A stretch of 64,000 bases of DNA from Lishizhenia sp965656535 (GCA_965656535.1 CBFHKX010000003.1:186001-250000), one strand, 5' to 3'. Numbered from the stretch's first letter, positions 15,794 to 25,921 are shown. The notes: generated from the letters alone by a model not told the origin. A program made the numbers and translations.

Positions 15794-17278
15794 TTAACTT
15801 TTAATTAAAGCTAAAGTTGTTCTATATAAATCCGTGTTGTCTAATTTAGATTTAAACCAAGCATAAAAGCTTTCTAAGAAAATATCTTCTTCATGTTTTA
15901 CCTTCCAGTGCATTGAATTTTTTATTTTCAATTTAAATGAATCACTCTCCATAATTGTTTTGTTTTCTCCAAAGGATTTCACCAAACCTAAAAAGGAAAT
16001 AAATTGATGCTCACCCTTTGCTTTAAAATGTTCTCCATATTTCCTCCTTAAACTTATTATTTTGGATTCTAACTCTACGATTTCATTTCTTTCTATTGAA
16101 CAAATAATTTCAAGAATTTTTTTGTTTATAACCCACTCTAAGCCCAAGTGTTTTTCATAATAACTATCAGATTTATTCAAGTTTTGAACGGTGCGGTACA
16201 CACGTTTAAATTTGGATTGTTGGAAAGAAACAAAAGCTAAAGTAAGCGTAAGTTTATGATACATTGTGAAATTTGAACTATTTATATCGTTTAAATTAGA
16301 TTCCAATATATCAAAAGCTACCTCGTATTTACCTAAGTAATTGTTATTTAATGCTTTAAGCGTTTTTAAGTCAACAAATAAATTAGCTTTATTTTTAATG
16401 TTTGTTCGTTCTAATTGTCGTTCCATTTCATTTAAATAGAACAAACTGATCATAAATTCTCGCTTTCTAAAGAAGACGTTTGCTGTTAAATAGATTAGTT
16501 TAATGTGATACGGCAATTCGGCCACCGTATCTTTCGGTCCGCCCTTTAATTCTGCCAATTTATCTGCAAAAAACAGATTAACCGAATGATAATTTTTGTA
16601 ATGTACTCCAGATAAATCTACAATTTCTGCAATTTTAAAGAGTGACTTAAATGTATATCCGTAGTCTTGGTCAATGCCATATTTATCAAAAGCCTTTGTT
16701 ATTAGCTCACCTAGTTTGAAGTCTGTACTATTTTTATCTAGCGAAATAAATGAGTGTCTAACCTCCGCATAAACCAGATTCATTTTGGCAGAATGGTTTG
16801 CCTTTTCGTTCGTTTTTACGTACGAAGTGAACAAACTGTTTAACTCATTTTTCGACAATAAAAAACCGTAAGTAATATGAATGCGATACGCTTCTAGAAG
16901 TAAATTGTTCGCATTAATTTTTTTGCACCTCTCTTCTATTCTACTTAATATTTTTAATCCTAGTTTATACTTTTCATCACTTAATAGGCGTTTAGCTGTA
17001 AGCAATTCTTTTATTATTATCGTTTCGTGATCTGTATCATTTTCAAGTGCTTGAAGTGCAATGAAATCCAATGCATTATCCTTTAATCTCTTGTTCAATA
17101 CATGAAATGCATTTTCACCAATTTCGGCTTTGATCTTGTCTTCAGTTCCTTTTAAAGTCGATTTAAAAAGCGCAATATTCCTTACGTCCTGACGTTTGTT
17201 TTTCTTATCTAGAAAATATTCGAATTTTTGACGCTCAGTAGTATTAAAACCTGCTATTATTTCATGAAGTTCACTCAT
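15794..17278 (-). CDS. conserved hypothetical all-helical protein (TPR-like)
   Basis: This 494-residue protein has no signal peptide and no membrane segment. Its sequence is nearly all helical with repeating hydrophobic/charged helix pairs of about 35-40 residues, such as LLTAKRLLSDEKYKLGLKILSRIEERCKK and LKTLKALNNNYLGKYEVAFDIL (both quoted in part), which suggests a tetratricopeptide-like solenoid. No catalytic motif is visible. It is a single gene flanked by intergenic spaces on both sides. Function unknown; a scaffold or protein-interaction role is inferred only from the fold-like pattern. Confidence 0.6.
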   Translation of the reverse strand: MSELHEIIAGFNTTERQKFEYFLDKKNKRQDVRNIALFKSTLKGTEDKIKAEIGENAFHVLNKRLKDNALDFIALQALENDTDHETIIIKELLTAKRLLSDEKYKLGLKILSRIEERCKKINANNLLLEAYRIHITYGFLLSKNELNSLFTSYVKTNEKANHSAKMNLVYAEVRHSFISLDKNSTDFKLGELITKAFDKYGIDQDYGYTFKSLFKIAEIVDLSGVHYKNYHSVNLFFADKLAELKGGPKDTVAELPYHIKLIYLTANVFFRKREFMISLFYLNEMERQLERTNIKNKANLFVDLKTLKALNNNYLGKYEVAFDILESNLNDINSSNFTMYHKLTLTLAFVSFQQSKFKRVYRTVQNLNKSDSYYEKHLGLEWVINKKILEIICSIERNEIVELESKIISLRRKYGEHFKAKGEHQFISFLGLVKSFGENKTIMESDSFKLKIKNSMHWKVKHEEDIFLESFYAWFKSKLDNTDLYRTTLALIKS

Positions 17279-17507
17279 AAGTCGTAAGAACCAATTGATT
17301 AATGTGATGTAAATATAAGTTATTCTGAATCAAAAATAAAAGAAACAACACTTTTTTATATGCCTCAAAATGAATAACCTAGAATTGACTCTATTCTTGT
17401 AATACAGGCATTCATCTGCTAAGTGTAGTTAGTTATCTGATAAAATATAATTGCAAAGAATAAAGCGTTGAAAGCGAATTAATTACTTTCTTTACAAAAA
17501 ACACGTT

Positions 17508-18062
17508 ATGCACAGAAAAAGTAAACCAACAAATTATTCAAGAACTATCTTATCTGAGTTAATGGTTCCTTCTTACGCTAATTTTGGAGGAAAAGTACAC
17601 GGAGGAACCATCTTATCAATGATGGATAAAGTTGCCTACGTTTGCGCTACAAAACATGCCGGAAATTACTGTGTTACGGCTTCTATCGAAACGGTAGATT
17701 TTTTATCGCCTGTAGATGTGGGAGATCAAATTTCATTGTATGCTTCTGTTAACTATGTCGGATCATCGTCTTTAGTGGTAGGAATTAAAGTGGTTTCAGA
17801 GAACATTAAGGTAGGTACTGTAAAACATACAAATACTTCTTACTTTACAATGGTTGCCATGGATGAAAATCACAAACCTGTAAAAGTACCTGCTTTAATT
17901 ATTGAAAATAAGAACGACCTCCGTAGGTTTTTAGAAGCAAAAGCACGAAAAGAGCTTAAATCTGAAAATGCCAGAGAATACGAAGTGAGAAAAGCATCCA
18001 TGAACTTAGAAGAAGAAATTAAATCATTGGCAGAAAATAATTGTATTATTCGTTTAAGTTAA
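17508..18062 (+). CDS. acyl-CoA thioesterase, hotdog fold (YciA/BACH type)
   Basis: This is a 184-residue protein with the hotdog thioesterase signature NFGGKVHGGTILSMMDKVAY, including the conserved Asn-Gly-Gly...Asp pattern. The strand VTASIETVDFLSPVDVGDQI (the core of the acyl-CoA thioesterase fold) and SSSLVVGIKV follow. The family hydrolyses acyl-CoA to free fatty acid and CoA in the cytoplasm, usually as a hexamer or a double hotdog. The C-terminal 45 residues are charged and helical. It has no obvious operon partner. Confidence 0.87.
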   Translation: MHRKSKPTNYSRTILSELMVPSYANFGGKVHGGTILSMMDKVAYVCATKHAGNYCVTASIETVDFLSPVDVGDQISLYASVNYVGSSSLVVGIKVVSENIKVGTVKHTNTSYFTMVAMDENHKPVKVPALIIENKNDLRRFLEAKARKELKSENAREYEVRKASMNLEEEIKSLAENNCIIRLS

Positions 18063-18174
18063 ATAGGTTAACTATCTTTAAACAAGATGATTGGATTTAG
18101 TATTAGTAGTTTTTTAACTTACTACACTCTGAAATAATTGGAGATTTAGTAGGAATACAAGCTGAAATGGTACA

Positions 18175-18786
18175 CTAATTTTTTAGCTTCTTAATAAAAG
18201 GACATGCGTCAATACCAACCTTTAGGTAGTATATGCCTTTTTTCTCATTCTGTAAGCTAAACATAAAAGTGCCAACACCTAAAAATTTGTACTGACTATT
18301 GATTTGAAATGGATCAGAGTGTAAGGCTAACAGTAATCGTGCTTCTTGAAAATAAAATATACCGACTTCTCTTATAAAGTCCAAGTTCTTATATTTATTT
18401 GAAAGAGAAAAAGCCGTGTTGTAAAAACGTTCTTGCCAACTTGAATTTTCCTTTTTTAAATGCTTAGAAAGTAAGCTTGTATAAAGAACAAGGCCATTGG
18501 TAACCTTTACATCATCTTCTAAATTTACGAACATGAATTTTATTCCAGCATCTACTTCTAATTGAAGCAGTATTTCTTTTACTTGTCCCAAGCTATTTTG
18601 TGGAATTTGACTTTCGTTAATAAAAAAGAACAGTTGTCCATTATCTATAAGTTGAGTTGCTAAATCTGCTGTCATTTCTTTTAACAAACGATTGCAATTA
18701 TCTCTGGTTAAAGTGGTATCAGAATTAGTTGAATTACCGAGAAATGGAAATAAAAATACAGCCAGAGTATAAAATAATGTTTTCAT
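18175..18786 (-). CDS. secreted hypothetical protein
   Basis: This 203-residue protein has a signal peptide (MKTLFYTLAVFLFPFLGNS). The mature part is mixed alpha/beta with two cysteines (DNCNRLL near the start, DACPF near the end) that could form a disulfide. The segment GKFMFVNLEDDVKVTNGLVLY as read (IKFMFVNLEDDVKVTNGL) is reminiscent of a TPM-like or thioredoxin-like core, but I do not recognise a family. It is followed 33 bases away on the same strand by none of known relation; upstream lies the alpha/beta hydrolase gene, with which it may be co-transcribed. Confidence 0.55.
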   Translation of the reverse strand: MKTLFYTLAVFLFPFLGNSTNSDTTLTRDNCNRLLKEMTADLATQLIDNGQLFFFINESQIPQNSLGQVKEILLQLEVDAGIKFMFVNLEDDVKVTNGLVLYTSLLSKHLKKENSSWQERFYNTAFSLSNKYKNLDFIREVGIFYFQEARLLLALHSDPFQINSQYKFLGVGTFMFSLQNEKKGIYYLKVGIDACPFIKKLKN

Positions 18787-18819
18787 GCTCGTTTAATAAC
18801 AAATATCATACCTGTATTA

Positions 18820-19611
18820 TTAGTCACTATTTTTGTGAATAAATTGTTCGGCAGCAAGGTTGAAGGCTTCTGCTTTTTCAATATTTACTACATGTCCGCA
18901 GTTCGGAACTACAATTAATTGATTATTACTTGTTTTCTTTAGCGTTTCTTTCACTCCTTTTAAAAAAAGGTAATCTTGGTCGCCCATTATATAAAGAAAA
19001 GGTATAGTATTTTCTGTATTTCTATGTAAACGTAGCAGTTTATGTACTTCTATATTCAGTTTAAACCAGCGTAAAAATTCGGTTTGACAAATTTTCTTTG
19101 CTTCTCTAATAAATACATAGCGCGATTTTCTATGGTTTTTTCTAGGTAAGATTATAAAAGCTAGAATTTTATATAAAAACATAAAAGGGAGAATGTTTTT
19201 TGTTAAAGCAGCAAACTTGATTAGAAATTTAGCTTTAATGTCAAACTTTAAAATTGCTCCGGCTAGAATTAGACTTTTAACCCGCGTTGGATTTTTCTCT
19301 GCTAAGTGTCTGCTTATTATAGTACCCAAGGATATACCAGCGAAATGAGAGCTTTGTATCTTTAATTCATCCAACACATTCACAACGTCATTTGTAATTT
19401 CATCAAATGTATAATCGCTGCGCTTAATGGTTGAATCGTATGCAGATTCTCCGTGCCCTCTCAAATCTACCATTAAAACGTTAAATCTTTCTTTAAAAAA
19501 ATCAAGTTGTTTATACCAAATTCTAGAACTTCCGCCAGCACCATGGATAAAAGTAATCCATTCTTTTGAGCTTGGATGTTTGAAAACGAAATGAGCCAAT
19601 AAATTTTGCAT
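18820..19611 (-). CDS. alpha/beta hydrolase
   Basis: This 263-residue protein has the alpha/beta-hydrolase layout: oxyanion region FIHGAGGSSRIW near 21, LRGHGES near 50, nucleophile elbow AGISLG with Ser94, acid residue in MGDQDYLF (Asp213), and catalytic histidine in PNCGHVVNIE (His240). It has no signal peptide, so it is cytoplasmic. It is close to the esterase/BioH-like group, but substrate cannot be told. It lies between a membrane glycosyltransferase-like gene and a secreted unknown on the same strand, with short gaps. Confidence 0.85.
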   Translation of the reverse strand: MQNLLAHFVFKHPSSKEWITFIHGAGGSSRIWYKQLDFFKERFNVLMVDLRGHGESAYDSTIKRSDYTFDEITNDVVNVLDELKIQSSHFAGISLGTIISRHLAEKNPTRVKSLILAGAILKFDIKAKFLIKFAALTKNILPFMFLYKILAFIILPRKNHRKSRYVFIREAKKICQTEFLRWFKLNIEVHKLLRLHRNTENTIPFLYIMGDQDYLFLKGVKETLKKTSNNQLIVVPNCGHVVNIEKAEAFNLAAEQFIHKNSD

Positions 19612-19689
19612 ACTACTTAACGAACGAATGATGGATAGTGTTTCAATAAAAATTGTCTTGTAGACACCTTTTATTAGACAACTCTAAAA

Positions 19690-21093
19690 TTAATTTACTT
19701 CAAACAAAATAATTTCTGCAATTCTACCATTTAATTCTTTCCTAAGAGTTGCAATCTGCTTCAAATTAGAATGACTTAAAACGACTTCTTTGGTTATTCC
19801 TTGTTCAACAACTGAAAACCAATTATCCCAAATCACATAAGATACATTACTCATGTTTTCTAGATTCTTAATATTCAGTTCTTTGCGAATTTTTGGATTG
19901 AAATGATTATTATCGGCTACTAAGCTAATATAAGGATGCGCATAAAGCATACATTCTGCGTTATTTTTTAAATAAACATTCTCTTTAAAAAGCTCTTCAA
20001 CTAGTATTTGATCTAAACTTAAGCTCAAATCCTTATTCCAATTGATTGCTGCCGGATTTTTAAGAAAAGGAAAAATAAGTATAAATGCCATTAGTAGAGC
20101 TTTGAAGGTCAATTTTAGTTTCTTACGGCTGTTGGGAATTAATTCAATTAGAGCATTAAAACCGCTTAAAGCTATTAAGGCCATTAAAGGAGTTACACAA
20201 ATAAAAACGCGAATGAGTCCCATTGAATTAAAAACACCGAAATACCAAAAAAGTGTATGCGCAATAAAGAAAATAAAAAAGGTGAGTATAATTAAATAGT
20301 TAAACGAACGGTTTGATCTGTTTCTTATCATACGAATGATTTGAGTCAATAAACCAAGTATAAAAAGAATATAAATTGGGAGTCCGACTACATAAAATAT
20401 TTTTTCTGCAAAATGCGTAAGTGTGCCTTCTCCGTAAGTACTTGATAATTTAGCATAGGGATTTGAAGTGAATAGCCAAAATAAATTTCCTAAAGCAAAT
20501 GCACCAACAATAGAGTAAATAATATGACCAGCTAGAAGACCTAGTATATATTTAAATTCTTTAATCAAGCAGAAATAAAGTGCAATAACACCTAGAATCA
20601 GTAAACCTTCTGAACGAATAAAGGGTAAAAAAGAAATAATCAAGGCTGCTATCCAGTTTTGCTGCTTCTGAATAAAATAAATAGATAAAATAGAAGCAAA
20701 AGCAAATAGCGGTTCTGTTAAACCAGAAAAACTTAAAGAGTAAACTAAAGGCATGGCAAAAAGAATAATACCAGCAACCACACTATTTTTAAGTGAAAAT
20801 TGTTTTGCCGATTGTATAACCAGGTAAATACTCCCAATGTTGAGCAAACAATTAAAAACTTTAATACCGTCAAAACCAAACTGTGCAAATGGTGAAGCGA
20901 GTAATGTAAAGAAAGGCTTTGCCCACTGATCAAGATATAAGTTGGGCTGCACGGGTGCATATTTTGCATATAAAAAATGAAGTACACTATCGCCGGCGTC
21001 TCCAGTACCTGTAAAGAAAAATATACTTATACCATAAACAATAGCACAGCAAAAAAGGAATAAATAAATAAATGATTTTTGAAAACCCAACAT
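19690..21093 (-). CDS. GT-C fold membrane glycosyltransferase-like protein (mannosyltransferase type)
   Basis: This 467-residue polytopic membrane protein has about ten hydrophobic helices, including FIYLFLFCCAIVYGISIFFF and LTFKALLMAFILIFPFL. The first periplasmic loop holds GDAGDS (Asp32/Asp35), which fits the acidic catalytic loop of GT-C glycosyltransferases (PMT/GT39-like or ArnT-like). A soluble C-terminal domain of about 80 residues follows. It would use a polyprenyl-phosphate sugar donor at the inner membrane. The exact family and acceptor are not identifiable by eye. Confidence 0.65.
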   Translation of the reverse strand: MLGFQKSFIYLFLFCCAIVYGISIFFFTGTGDAGDSVLHFLYAKYAPVQPNLYLDQWAKPFFTLLASPFAQFGFDGIKVFNCLLNIGSIYLVIQSAKQFSLKNSVVAGIILFAMPLVYSLSFSGLTEPLFAFASILSIYFIQKQQNWIAALIISFLPFIRSEGLLILGVIALYFCLIKEFKYILGLLAGHIIYSIVGAFALGNLFWLFTSNPYAKLSSTYGEGTLTHFAEKIFYVVGLPIYILFILGLLTQIIRMIRNRSNRSFNYLIILTFFIFFIAHTLFWYFGVFNSMGLIRVFICVTPLMALIALSGFNALIELIPNSRKKLKLTFKALLMAFILIFPFLKNPAAINWNKDLSLSLDQILVEELFKENVYLKNNAECMLYAHPYISLVADNNHFNPKIRKELNIKNLENMSNVSYVIWDNWFSVVEQGITKEVVLSHSNLKQIATLRKELNGRIAEIILFEVN

Positions 21094-21106
21094 AAAACAA
21101 GTTTAC

Positions 21107-21142
21107 AAAAAAAGTCCCAACTGATAACAGATGGGACTTTTT
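21107..21142 (-). terminator. terminator of typA
   Basis: AAAAAGTCCCA (21109-21119) pairs with TGGGACTTTTT (21132-21142); an inner CTG/CAG stem lies in the loop. The minus-strand T-run follows. Confidence 0.85.
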
Positions 21143-21160
21143 AATATAGTTCAAGAACAA

Positions 21161-22960
21161 TTATTTTCCTGCTCTTTTTCTTTCGTTTTCTTTCAAGTAA
21201 ATCTTACGCATTCTTAAAGATTCTGGTGTAACCTCTACGTATTCGTCTGCTTGAATATATTCTAAACATTCTTCTAAAGAAAATTTAATTGCCGGTGCAA
21301 TCTTTACTTTATCATCTGCTCCAGAAGAACGCATATTAGACATTTTCTTTGTTTTCGTAACGTTTACAACTAAATCGTTATTTCTAGAATGCTCTCCAAT
21401 TACCTGTCCTTCATAAATAGGTTCAGATGGATTTACGAAAAACTTACCTCTATCTTGTAAATTGCTTAAAGAGAAAGGAATTGATGTACCTTTTTCCATA
21501 GAAATTAAAGATCCATTTAAACGTCCAGGAATTTCTCCTTTGTACGGTTGGAACTCTATAAATCTGTGCGACATGATTGCTTCTCCAGCAGTTTGTGTTA
21601 ACAAGTAGTTACGTAAACCAATTATTCCTCTAGATGGAATGATGAAAGAGATAATCATACGTTCTCCTTTAGCTTCCATATTTGTCATCTCACCTTTACG
21701 TTTTGAAACAGCTTCTACTGCAGTTCCTGAGTGAGTTTCTGGTAAATCAATCGTTAATTCTTCGACTGGCTCGCACTTTACACCATCAATTTCCTTGATA
21801 ATAACCTGAGGTTGACCAACTTGAAGCTCATACCCTTCTCTTCTCATTGTTTCAATAAGAACAGATAAGTGCATTACACCTCTACCAAATACCATCCATT
21901 TATCCGCTTTTTCTCCTTGCTCTACTTTTAGAGCTAAGTTCTTTTCGAGCTCTTTTTCTAAACGCTCGTTAATTTGACGAGAAGTAACAAATTTACCCTC
22001 TTGTCCAAAGAAAGGAGAATCATTAATAGAGAACAACATACTCATTGTAGGCTCATCAATAGAAATTGTATCTAATGGTTCTGGATTTTCAAAATCACAG
22101 ATAGAATCTCCAATGTCAAAACCTTCAATACCTGTAATAGCACATAAATCTCCGGCAGTAACCTCGTCTACCTTTACTCTATTTGTACCTTCAAAAACAA
22201 AAACTTCTTTAATCTTATGTTTTTGTTGTTCTCCATCTGCCTTTGAAATAATTACATTCATGTTCGGCTTTAAAGAACCTCTTGTTAATTTACCAATAGC
22301 AATTCTACCAACGAAAGAAGAATAATCTAAAGATGTAATTAACATTTGTGTATTTCCTTCTTCCACTTTTGTAGGTGGAAAATAATCTAGAATTTTGTCT
22401 AATAAAGGTGTAATTGTATCAGTTGGCTTTGTGTAGTCCTCAGACATCCAACCATTCTTTGCAGAACCGTAAATTGTAGGAAATTCTAATTGATCTTCGT
22501 TTGCATCTAATTCAAACATTAAATCAAATACTTTTTCGTGTACAATATCAGGAGTACAGTTGTCTTTATCTACTTTGTTAACAACAACTAAAGGTTTAAT
22601 ACCTAAAGAAAGTGCTTTTCCTAAAACGAAACGCGTCTGAGGCATTGGTCCTTCAAACGCATCTACTAACAAACAAACACCATCTGCCATGTTAAGCACA
22701 CGTTCTACTTCTCCACCAAAGTCGGCGTGACCAGGAGTGTCAATAATGTTAATTTTCGTACCTTTATAAGTAACCGAAACGTTTTTAGAAACGATAGTAA
22801 TTCCTCTTTCTCTTTCTAAATCATTGTTATCCATGATAAGCTCTTTAGAATCTCCTCTGTCTCTTTCAGAGTAATCATTTCCAGCTTCAATCATTCTGTC
22901 TACTAACGTAGTCTTACCGTGATCTACGTGAGCAATAATTGCAATGTTTCTTATTTCCAT
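21161..22960 (-). CDS. typA: ribosome-associated GTPase TypA/BipA
   Basis: This 599-residue translational GTPase has G1 AHVDHGKTT at 10-18, switch RERGITI near 50, G3 DTPGHADFGGEVER near 74 and G4 VVNKVDKD near 129. EF-G-like domains III and V follow, then the TypA-specific C-terminal domain (SRGIIGLRNYLLT, EGQVIGEHSR). Length matches the family. BipA binds the 70S ribosome and assists 50S assembly at low temperature and under stress. It is the distal gene of its unit and is followed by a strong intrinsic terminator. Confidence 0.96.
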   Translation of the reverse strand: MEIRNIAIIAHVDHGKTTLVDRMIEAGNDYSERDRGDSKELIMDNNDLERERGITIVSKNVSVTYKGTKINIIDTPGHADFGGEVERVLNMADGVCLLVDAFEGPMPQTRFVLGKALSLGIKPLVVVNKVDKDNCTPDIVHEKVFDLMFELDANEDQLEFPTIYGSAKNGWMSEDYTKPTDTITPLLDKILDYFPPTKVEEGNTQMLITSLDYSSFVGRIAIGKLTRGSLKPNMNVIISKADGEQQKHKIKEVFVFEGTNRVKVDEVTAGDLCAITGIEGFDIGDSICDFENPEPLDTISIDEPTMSMLFSINDSPFFGQEGKFVTSRQINERLEKELEKNLALKVEQGEKADKWMVFGRGVMHLSVLIETMRREGYELQVGQPQVIIKEIDGVKCEPVEELTIDLPETHSGTAVEAVSKRKGEMTNMEAKGERMIISFIIPSRGIIGLRNYLLTQTAGEAIMSHRFIEFQPYKGEIPGRLNGSLISMEKGTSIPFSLSNLQDRGKFFVNPSEPIYEGQVIGEHSRNNDLVVNVTKTKKMSNMRSSGADDKVKIAPAIKFSLEECLEYIQADEYVEVTPESLRMRKIYLKENERKRAGK

Positions 22961-23023
22961 TTTATTTTAATTGGAGATTTGAAATTCGACATTTGAAAAA
23001 CAAAATCTCAAAGTATTTTAAAT

Positions 23024-23062
23024 AAAAAGGATATTAGTTCTTGTTTCCAATCGCTAATATCC
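23024..23062 (-). terminator. terminator of the DEAD-box helicase gene
   Basis: GGATATTAG (23029-23037) and CTAATATCC (23054-23062) form a 9-base-pair stem with a 16-base loop; on the minus strand a T-rich tract follows. Confidence 0.7.
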
Positions 23063-23073
23063 AATTTCTAATT

Positions 23074-24894
23074 TTATCTATTTGAAGTACTTCTACGACT
23101 TCCTCCACCAGAGGATCTTCGGCTTCCACCTCTTTCTGATCTTCCTCTAGAATTTCCACCACGACTTCCGCCGTCTCTTTCTCCTCTAAATCCTCCAGAA
23201 CGACCTCCGCCTGATCTTCCACCAGAACGTCTATCACCACCACCTTTCGGCTTATCGTTAGACAATTCAACTTTCATTTGTTTCCCTTCAAACTCTGCAC
23301 CATTTAATTTAGCTAAAATGGTATCTACTTTCGTTTTATCAGCATCAAAGAAAGAATAAGAGCCCATTACGTCAATTCTACCAACAGAACCAGCATTTAA
23401 GCCAGTTTCATCGCAAACAACACGTAATAAACCACCTTTATTTAATCCATCTTTATCACCTAAAGTAACAAAGAAACGCGCTTTATCATCATCAGTTCTA
23501 CCTCTTGGTCTACCGTTATCTTTTCCACCACGTTTGTTTTTACCGAAATCATCACCTCCTCTATCAGAAGCCTTTGCGTTTAAATCTCCAGCCTTATTGT
23601 AATAGTCAATAAAACGGTTGAATTCGGCAGAAACAAATTTCTTTACCACTTCTTCTTTAGAAAGCTCTTCAAAATCGGCTAGAATAGCAGGCATAAATTT
23701 AGAGATTTCCTCTTCTTTTACTTCTGTATCTTTTACCTTTTCTATCATAGAACCTAATTGCACTCCGCAGATTTCTTCAGGACCAGGTATATTAGCGAAT
23801 GTAAACTGAGTTCTAATCTGTCTTTCAATCGCTTTAATCTTTCCTTTTTCTCTTGTGTTAATTAAAACCAAAGATTCTCCTTTTCTACCTGCTCTTGCAG
23901 TTCTTCCAGAACGGTGTGTATAGTTTTCAATATCATCAGGTAAGTTGTAGTTAATTACATGTGTAATATCGTCTACATCGATACCTCTTGCTGCAACATC
24001 AGTTGCAACTAATAGTTGAATAGAACGTCTTCTAAACATATCCATTACGCGGTCTCTTTGTGCTTGAGACAAATCTCCGTGCAATGCTTCTGCCGAGTAA
24101 CCTTCGTTACCTAATTTCTCGGCAACCATTTGTGTTTCTCTTCTTGTTCTACAGAATACCAATCCAAAAATGGACGGATTAAAATCAATTAAACGCTTTA
24201 AGGCAGCATATCTATCTCTTTCTTTAACAGAAAAATAGATGTGCTCAATATTTGCGTTTGTTTCGTTCTTATGGCCAATCGTTACTTCTAACGGATTATC
24301 CATGTAATTCTTAGAAATGCGTTGTACTTCTTTCGGCATTGTAGCAGAAAATAACCATACGTTTTTCTCTACTGGAGTTTTGTCAAGAATGAAATCCAAA
24401 TCTTCTTTGAATCCCATGTTTAACATCTCATCAGCTTCATCTAGTACTACGCTTTTGATATCTTCTAATCTGATCGCTTTTCTGTTGATTAAATCAACTA
24501 AACGACCAGGAGTTGCAACAACTACAGAAACTCCATCTTTTAACGCTTTTATTTGACGACGAATATCTGTACCACCGTAAACGGCTTCTACACGAATTGC
24601 TCTGTCATGTTTTGCATAATTGTCAAGATCTTTGGAAATCTGTAAGCACAATTCTCTTGTTGGACATATTACTAAACCTTGAGGTGCTTTTCCTACGTTA
24701 GTAATGTTGTTAATTAAAGGCAAACCAAATGCAGCTGTCTTCCCCGTCCCTGTTTGAGCCAATCCTACAAAGTCTGATTCCGTACCCAAAAGGTGTGGAA
24801 TAGCCTGTTCTTGAATTGGAGTTGGTGTCTCAAAACCAAGGTCAGCTATCGACTTAACTACCTCACTTCTAAGACCTAATTCATTAAAGGTCAT
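23074..24894 (-). CDS. DEAD-box RNA helicase with DbpA-type RNA-binding domain and RGG tail
   Basis: This 606-residue protein has the Q motif TPTPIQEQAIP, motif I AQTGTGKT, Ia PTRELC, II VLDEADEML, III SATM and VI HRSGRTARAG in the two RecA domains (1-370). A DbpA/CsdA-like RNA-binding domain follows at about 480-560 (RFFVTLGDKDGLNKGGLLRV). A disordered Gly-Arg-Ser tail completes it (GGRSGGGRSGGFRGERDGGS). The architecture fits DeaD/CsdA-type helicases in ribosome assembly and cold adaptation. A TACATTTG promoter box lies 25 bases before the ATG, and a hairpin terminator follows the stop. Confidence 0.94.
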   Translation of the reverse strand: MTFNELGLRSEVVKSIADLGFETPTPIQEQAIPHLLGTESDFVGLAQTGTGKTAAFGLPLINNITNVGKAPQGLVICPTRELCLQISKDLDNYAKHDRAIRVEAVYGGTDIRRQIKALKDGVSVVVATPGRLVDLINRKAIRLEDIKSVVLDEADEMLNMGFKEDLDFILDKTPVEKNVWLFSATMPKEVQRISKNYMDNPLEVTIGHKNETNANIEHIYFSVKERDRYAALKRLIDFNPSIFGLVFCRTRRETQMVAEKLGNEGYSAEALHGDLSQAQRDRVMDMFRRRSIQLLVATDVAARGIDVDDITHVINYNLPDDIENYTHRSGRTARAGRKGESLVLINTREKGKIKAIERQIRTQFTFANIPGPEEICGVQLGSMIEKVKDTEVKEEEISKFMPAILADFEELSKEEVVKKFVSAEFNRFIDYYNKAGDLNAKASDRGGDDFGKNKRGGKDNGRPRGRTDDDKARFFVTLGDKDGLNKGGLLRVVCDETGLNAGSVGRIDVMGSYSFFDADKTKVDTILAKLNGAEFEGKQMKVELSNDKPKGGGDRRSGGRSGGGRSGGFRGERDGGSRGGNSRGRSERGGSRRSSGGGSRRSTSNR

Positions 24895-24919
24895 ATATTA
24901 TTTTATCTAAAATTGAGTG

Positions 24920-24927
24920 CAAATGTA
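24920..24927 (-). promoter_or_regulatory. -7 box of the DEAD-box helicase gene
   Basis: Perfect TACATTTG on the minus strand, 25 bases before ATG 24894. Confidence 0.4.
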
Positions 24928-25089
24928 CACCTTTTATGTGGATAAGTCACTTTTACAACGTTAATATTGCGTTAAATCCTTTGATATTGTTTAAATACAG
25001 AATTGTTGATAACTCAAATTTGAGATAAAAAAAGAATTAACTTCTTTCTATTAACTTAGTCTCAGCTGAAAACAAATACTAAAAACACT

Positions 25090-25911
25090 ATGAAGATTAC
25101 GTTTCTATTTTTATTTCTTGGACTTATTTGTTCCGCAGTTAGTTGTCAAACAAACAGCCTTAATTCCCAAACTGAAGAACATATAAAAAATGTTTTAACC
25201 AGCACAAAATCAGACACCCTACTTCTACAAAGATTTCCTGTACCTGATGGTTATACCCGCATACCATGCGATAAATATAGTTATGCTTACTATTTGAGAA
25301 ACGTTAAATTAAAACCGAATGACGCGCGCGTAAATTATTTTGATGGAAGCGAAAAGAAAAACAATCAAATTTACTGCGCTGTAATAGAACAACCAATAAG
25401 TGATCGAGATCTACAACAATGCGCTGATGCTGTTATGCGTTTGAGAGGTGAATATTTATTTAGTCAAAAACGCTTTTCAGAAATTCATTTCAATTTTTTA
25501 TCAGACAACAAACCACGCTATTTTAAGGATTATGGAAGTAAAACGAATTCATATAATAACTTCTTAAAGTACATGGATTATGTTTTCGCTTTTGCCAATA
25601 CGCGTTCTTTGTACAACGAACTAGTTCCTGTATTAAGTACAGATCTTCAAATTGGAGATGTTTTTATCCAAACAGGAAATCCTTATGGGCATGCGGTTAC
25701 AGTAATGGATTTGGCGGAAAACAAAAATGGCGAAAAGGTTTTTATTCTTTCACAAAGTTATATGCCAGCACAAGAAACACAGATTTTAATGAATCCAACT
25801 GCCCATGAAATCTCACCTTGGTACACATTAAAAAAAGAAGGAGACTTAATTACACCAGAATGGAACTTTAAATTTTCTGATTTAAGACGATTTAAGGCTG
25901 AAAACAATTAA
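25090..25911 (+). CDS. DUF4846 family lipoprotein
   Basis: This 273-residue protein has a signal ending in LICSAVSCQTN, so the cysteine near residue 20 may be a lipid anchor. The body matches my recollection of DUF4846: RFPVPDGYTRI, SYAYYLRNVKLKP, YCAVIEQPISDRDLQQCADAVMRLRGEYLF read in pieces (CADAVMRLRGEYL) and IQTGNPYGHAVTVMDLA near the C-terminus. The family's function is not established; conserved His and Cys residues might be catalytic. It is followed 10 bases downstream by a membrane-protein gene, probably in an operon. Confidence 0.75.
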   Translation: MKITFLFLFLGLICSAVSCQTNSLNSQTEEHIKNVLTSTKSDTLLLQRFPVPDGYTRIPCDKYSYAYYLRNVKLKPNDARVNYFDGSEKKNNQIYCAVIEQPISDRDLQQCADAVMRLRGEYLFSQKRFSEIHFNFLSDNKPRYFKDYGSKTNSYNNFLKYMDYVFAFANTRSLYNELVPVLSTDLQIGDVFIQTGNPYGHAVTVMDLAENKNGEKVFILSQSYMPAQETQILMNPTAHEISPWYTLKKEGDLITPEWNFKFSDLRRFKAENN

Positions 25912-25921
25912 ATAATTTACT

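Noticed and set aside
22974..23009. Possible leader hairpin of typA (GAGATTT...AAATCTC).
   Set aside because: The arms are short and A/T-rich and the loop is long; not distinguishable from chance in this composition.
23034..23270. A 78-codon open frame, very rich in Glu/Val, on the minus strand.
   Set aside because: It is a second frame of the Gly-Arg-Ser repeat tail of the DEAD-box helicase gene; its composition follows from that repeat.
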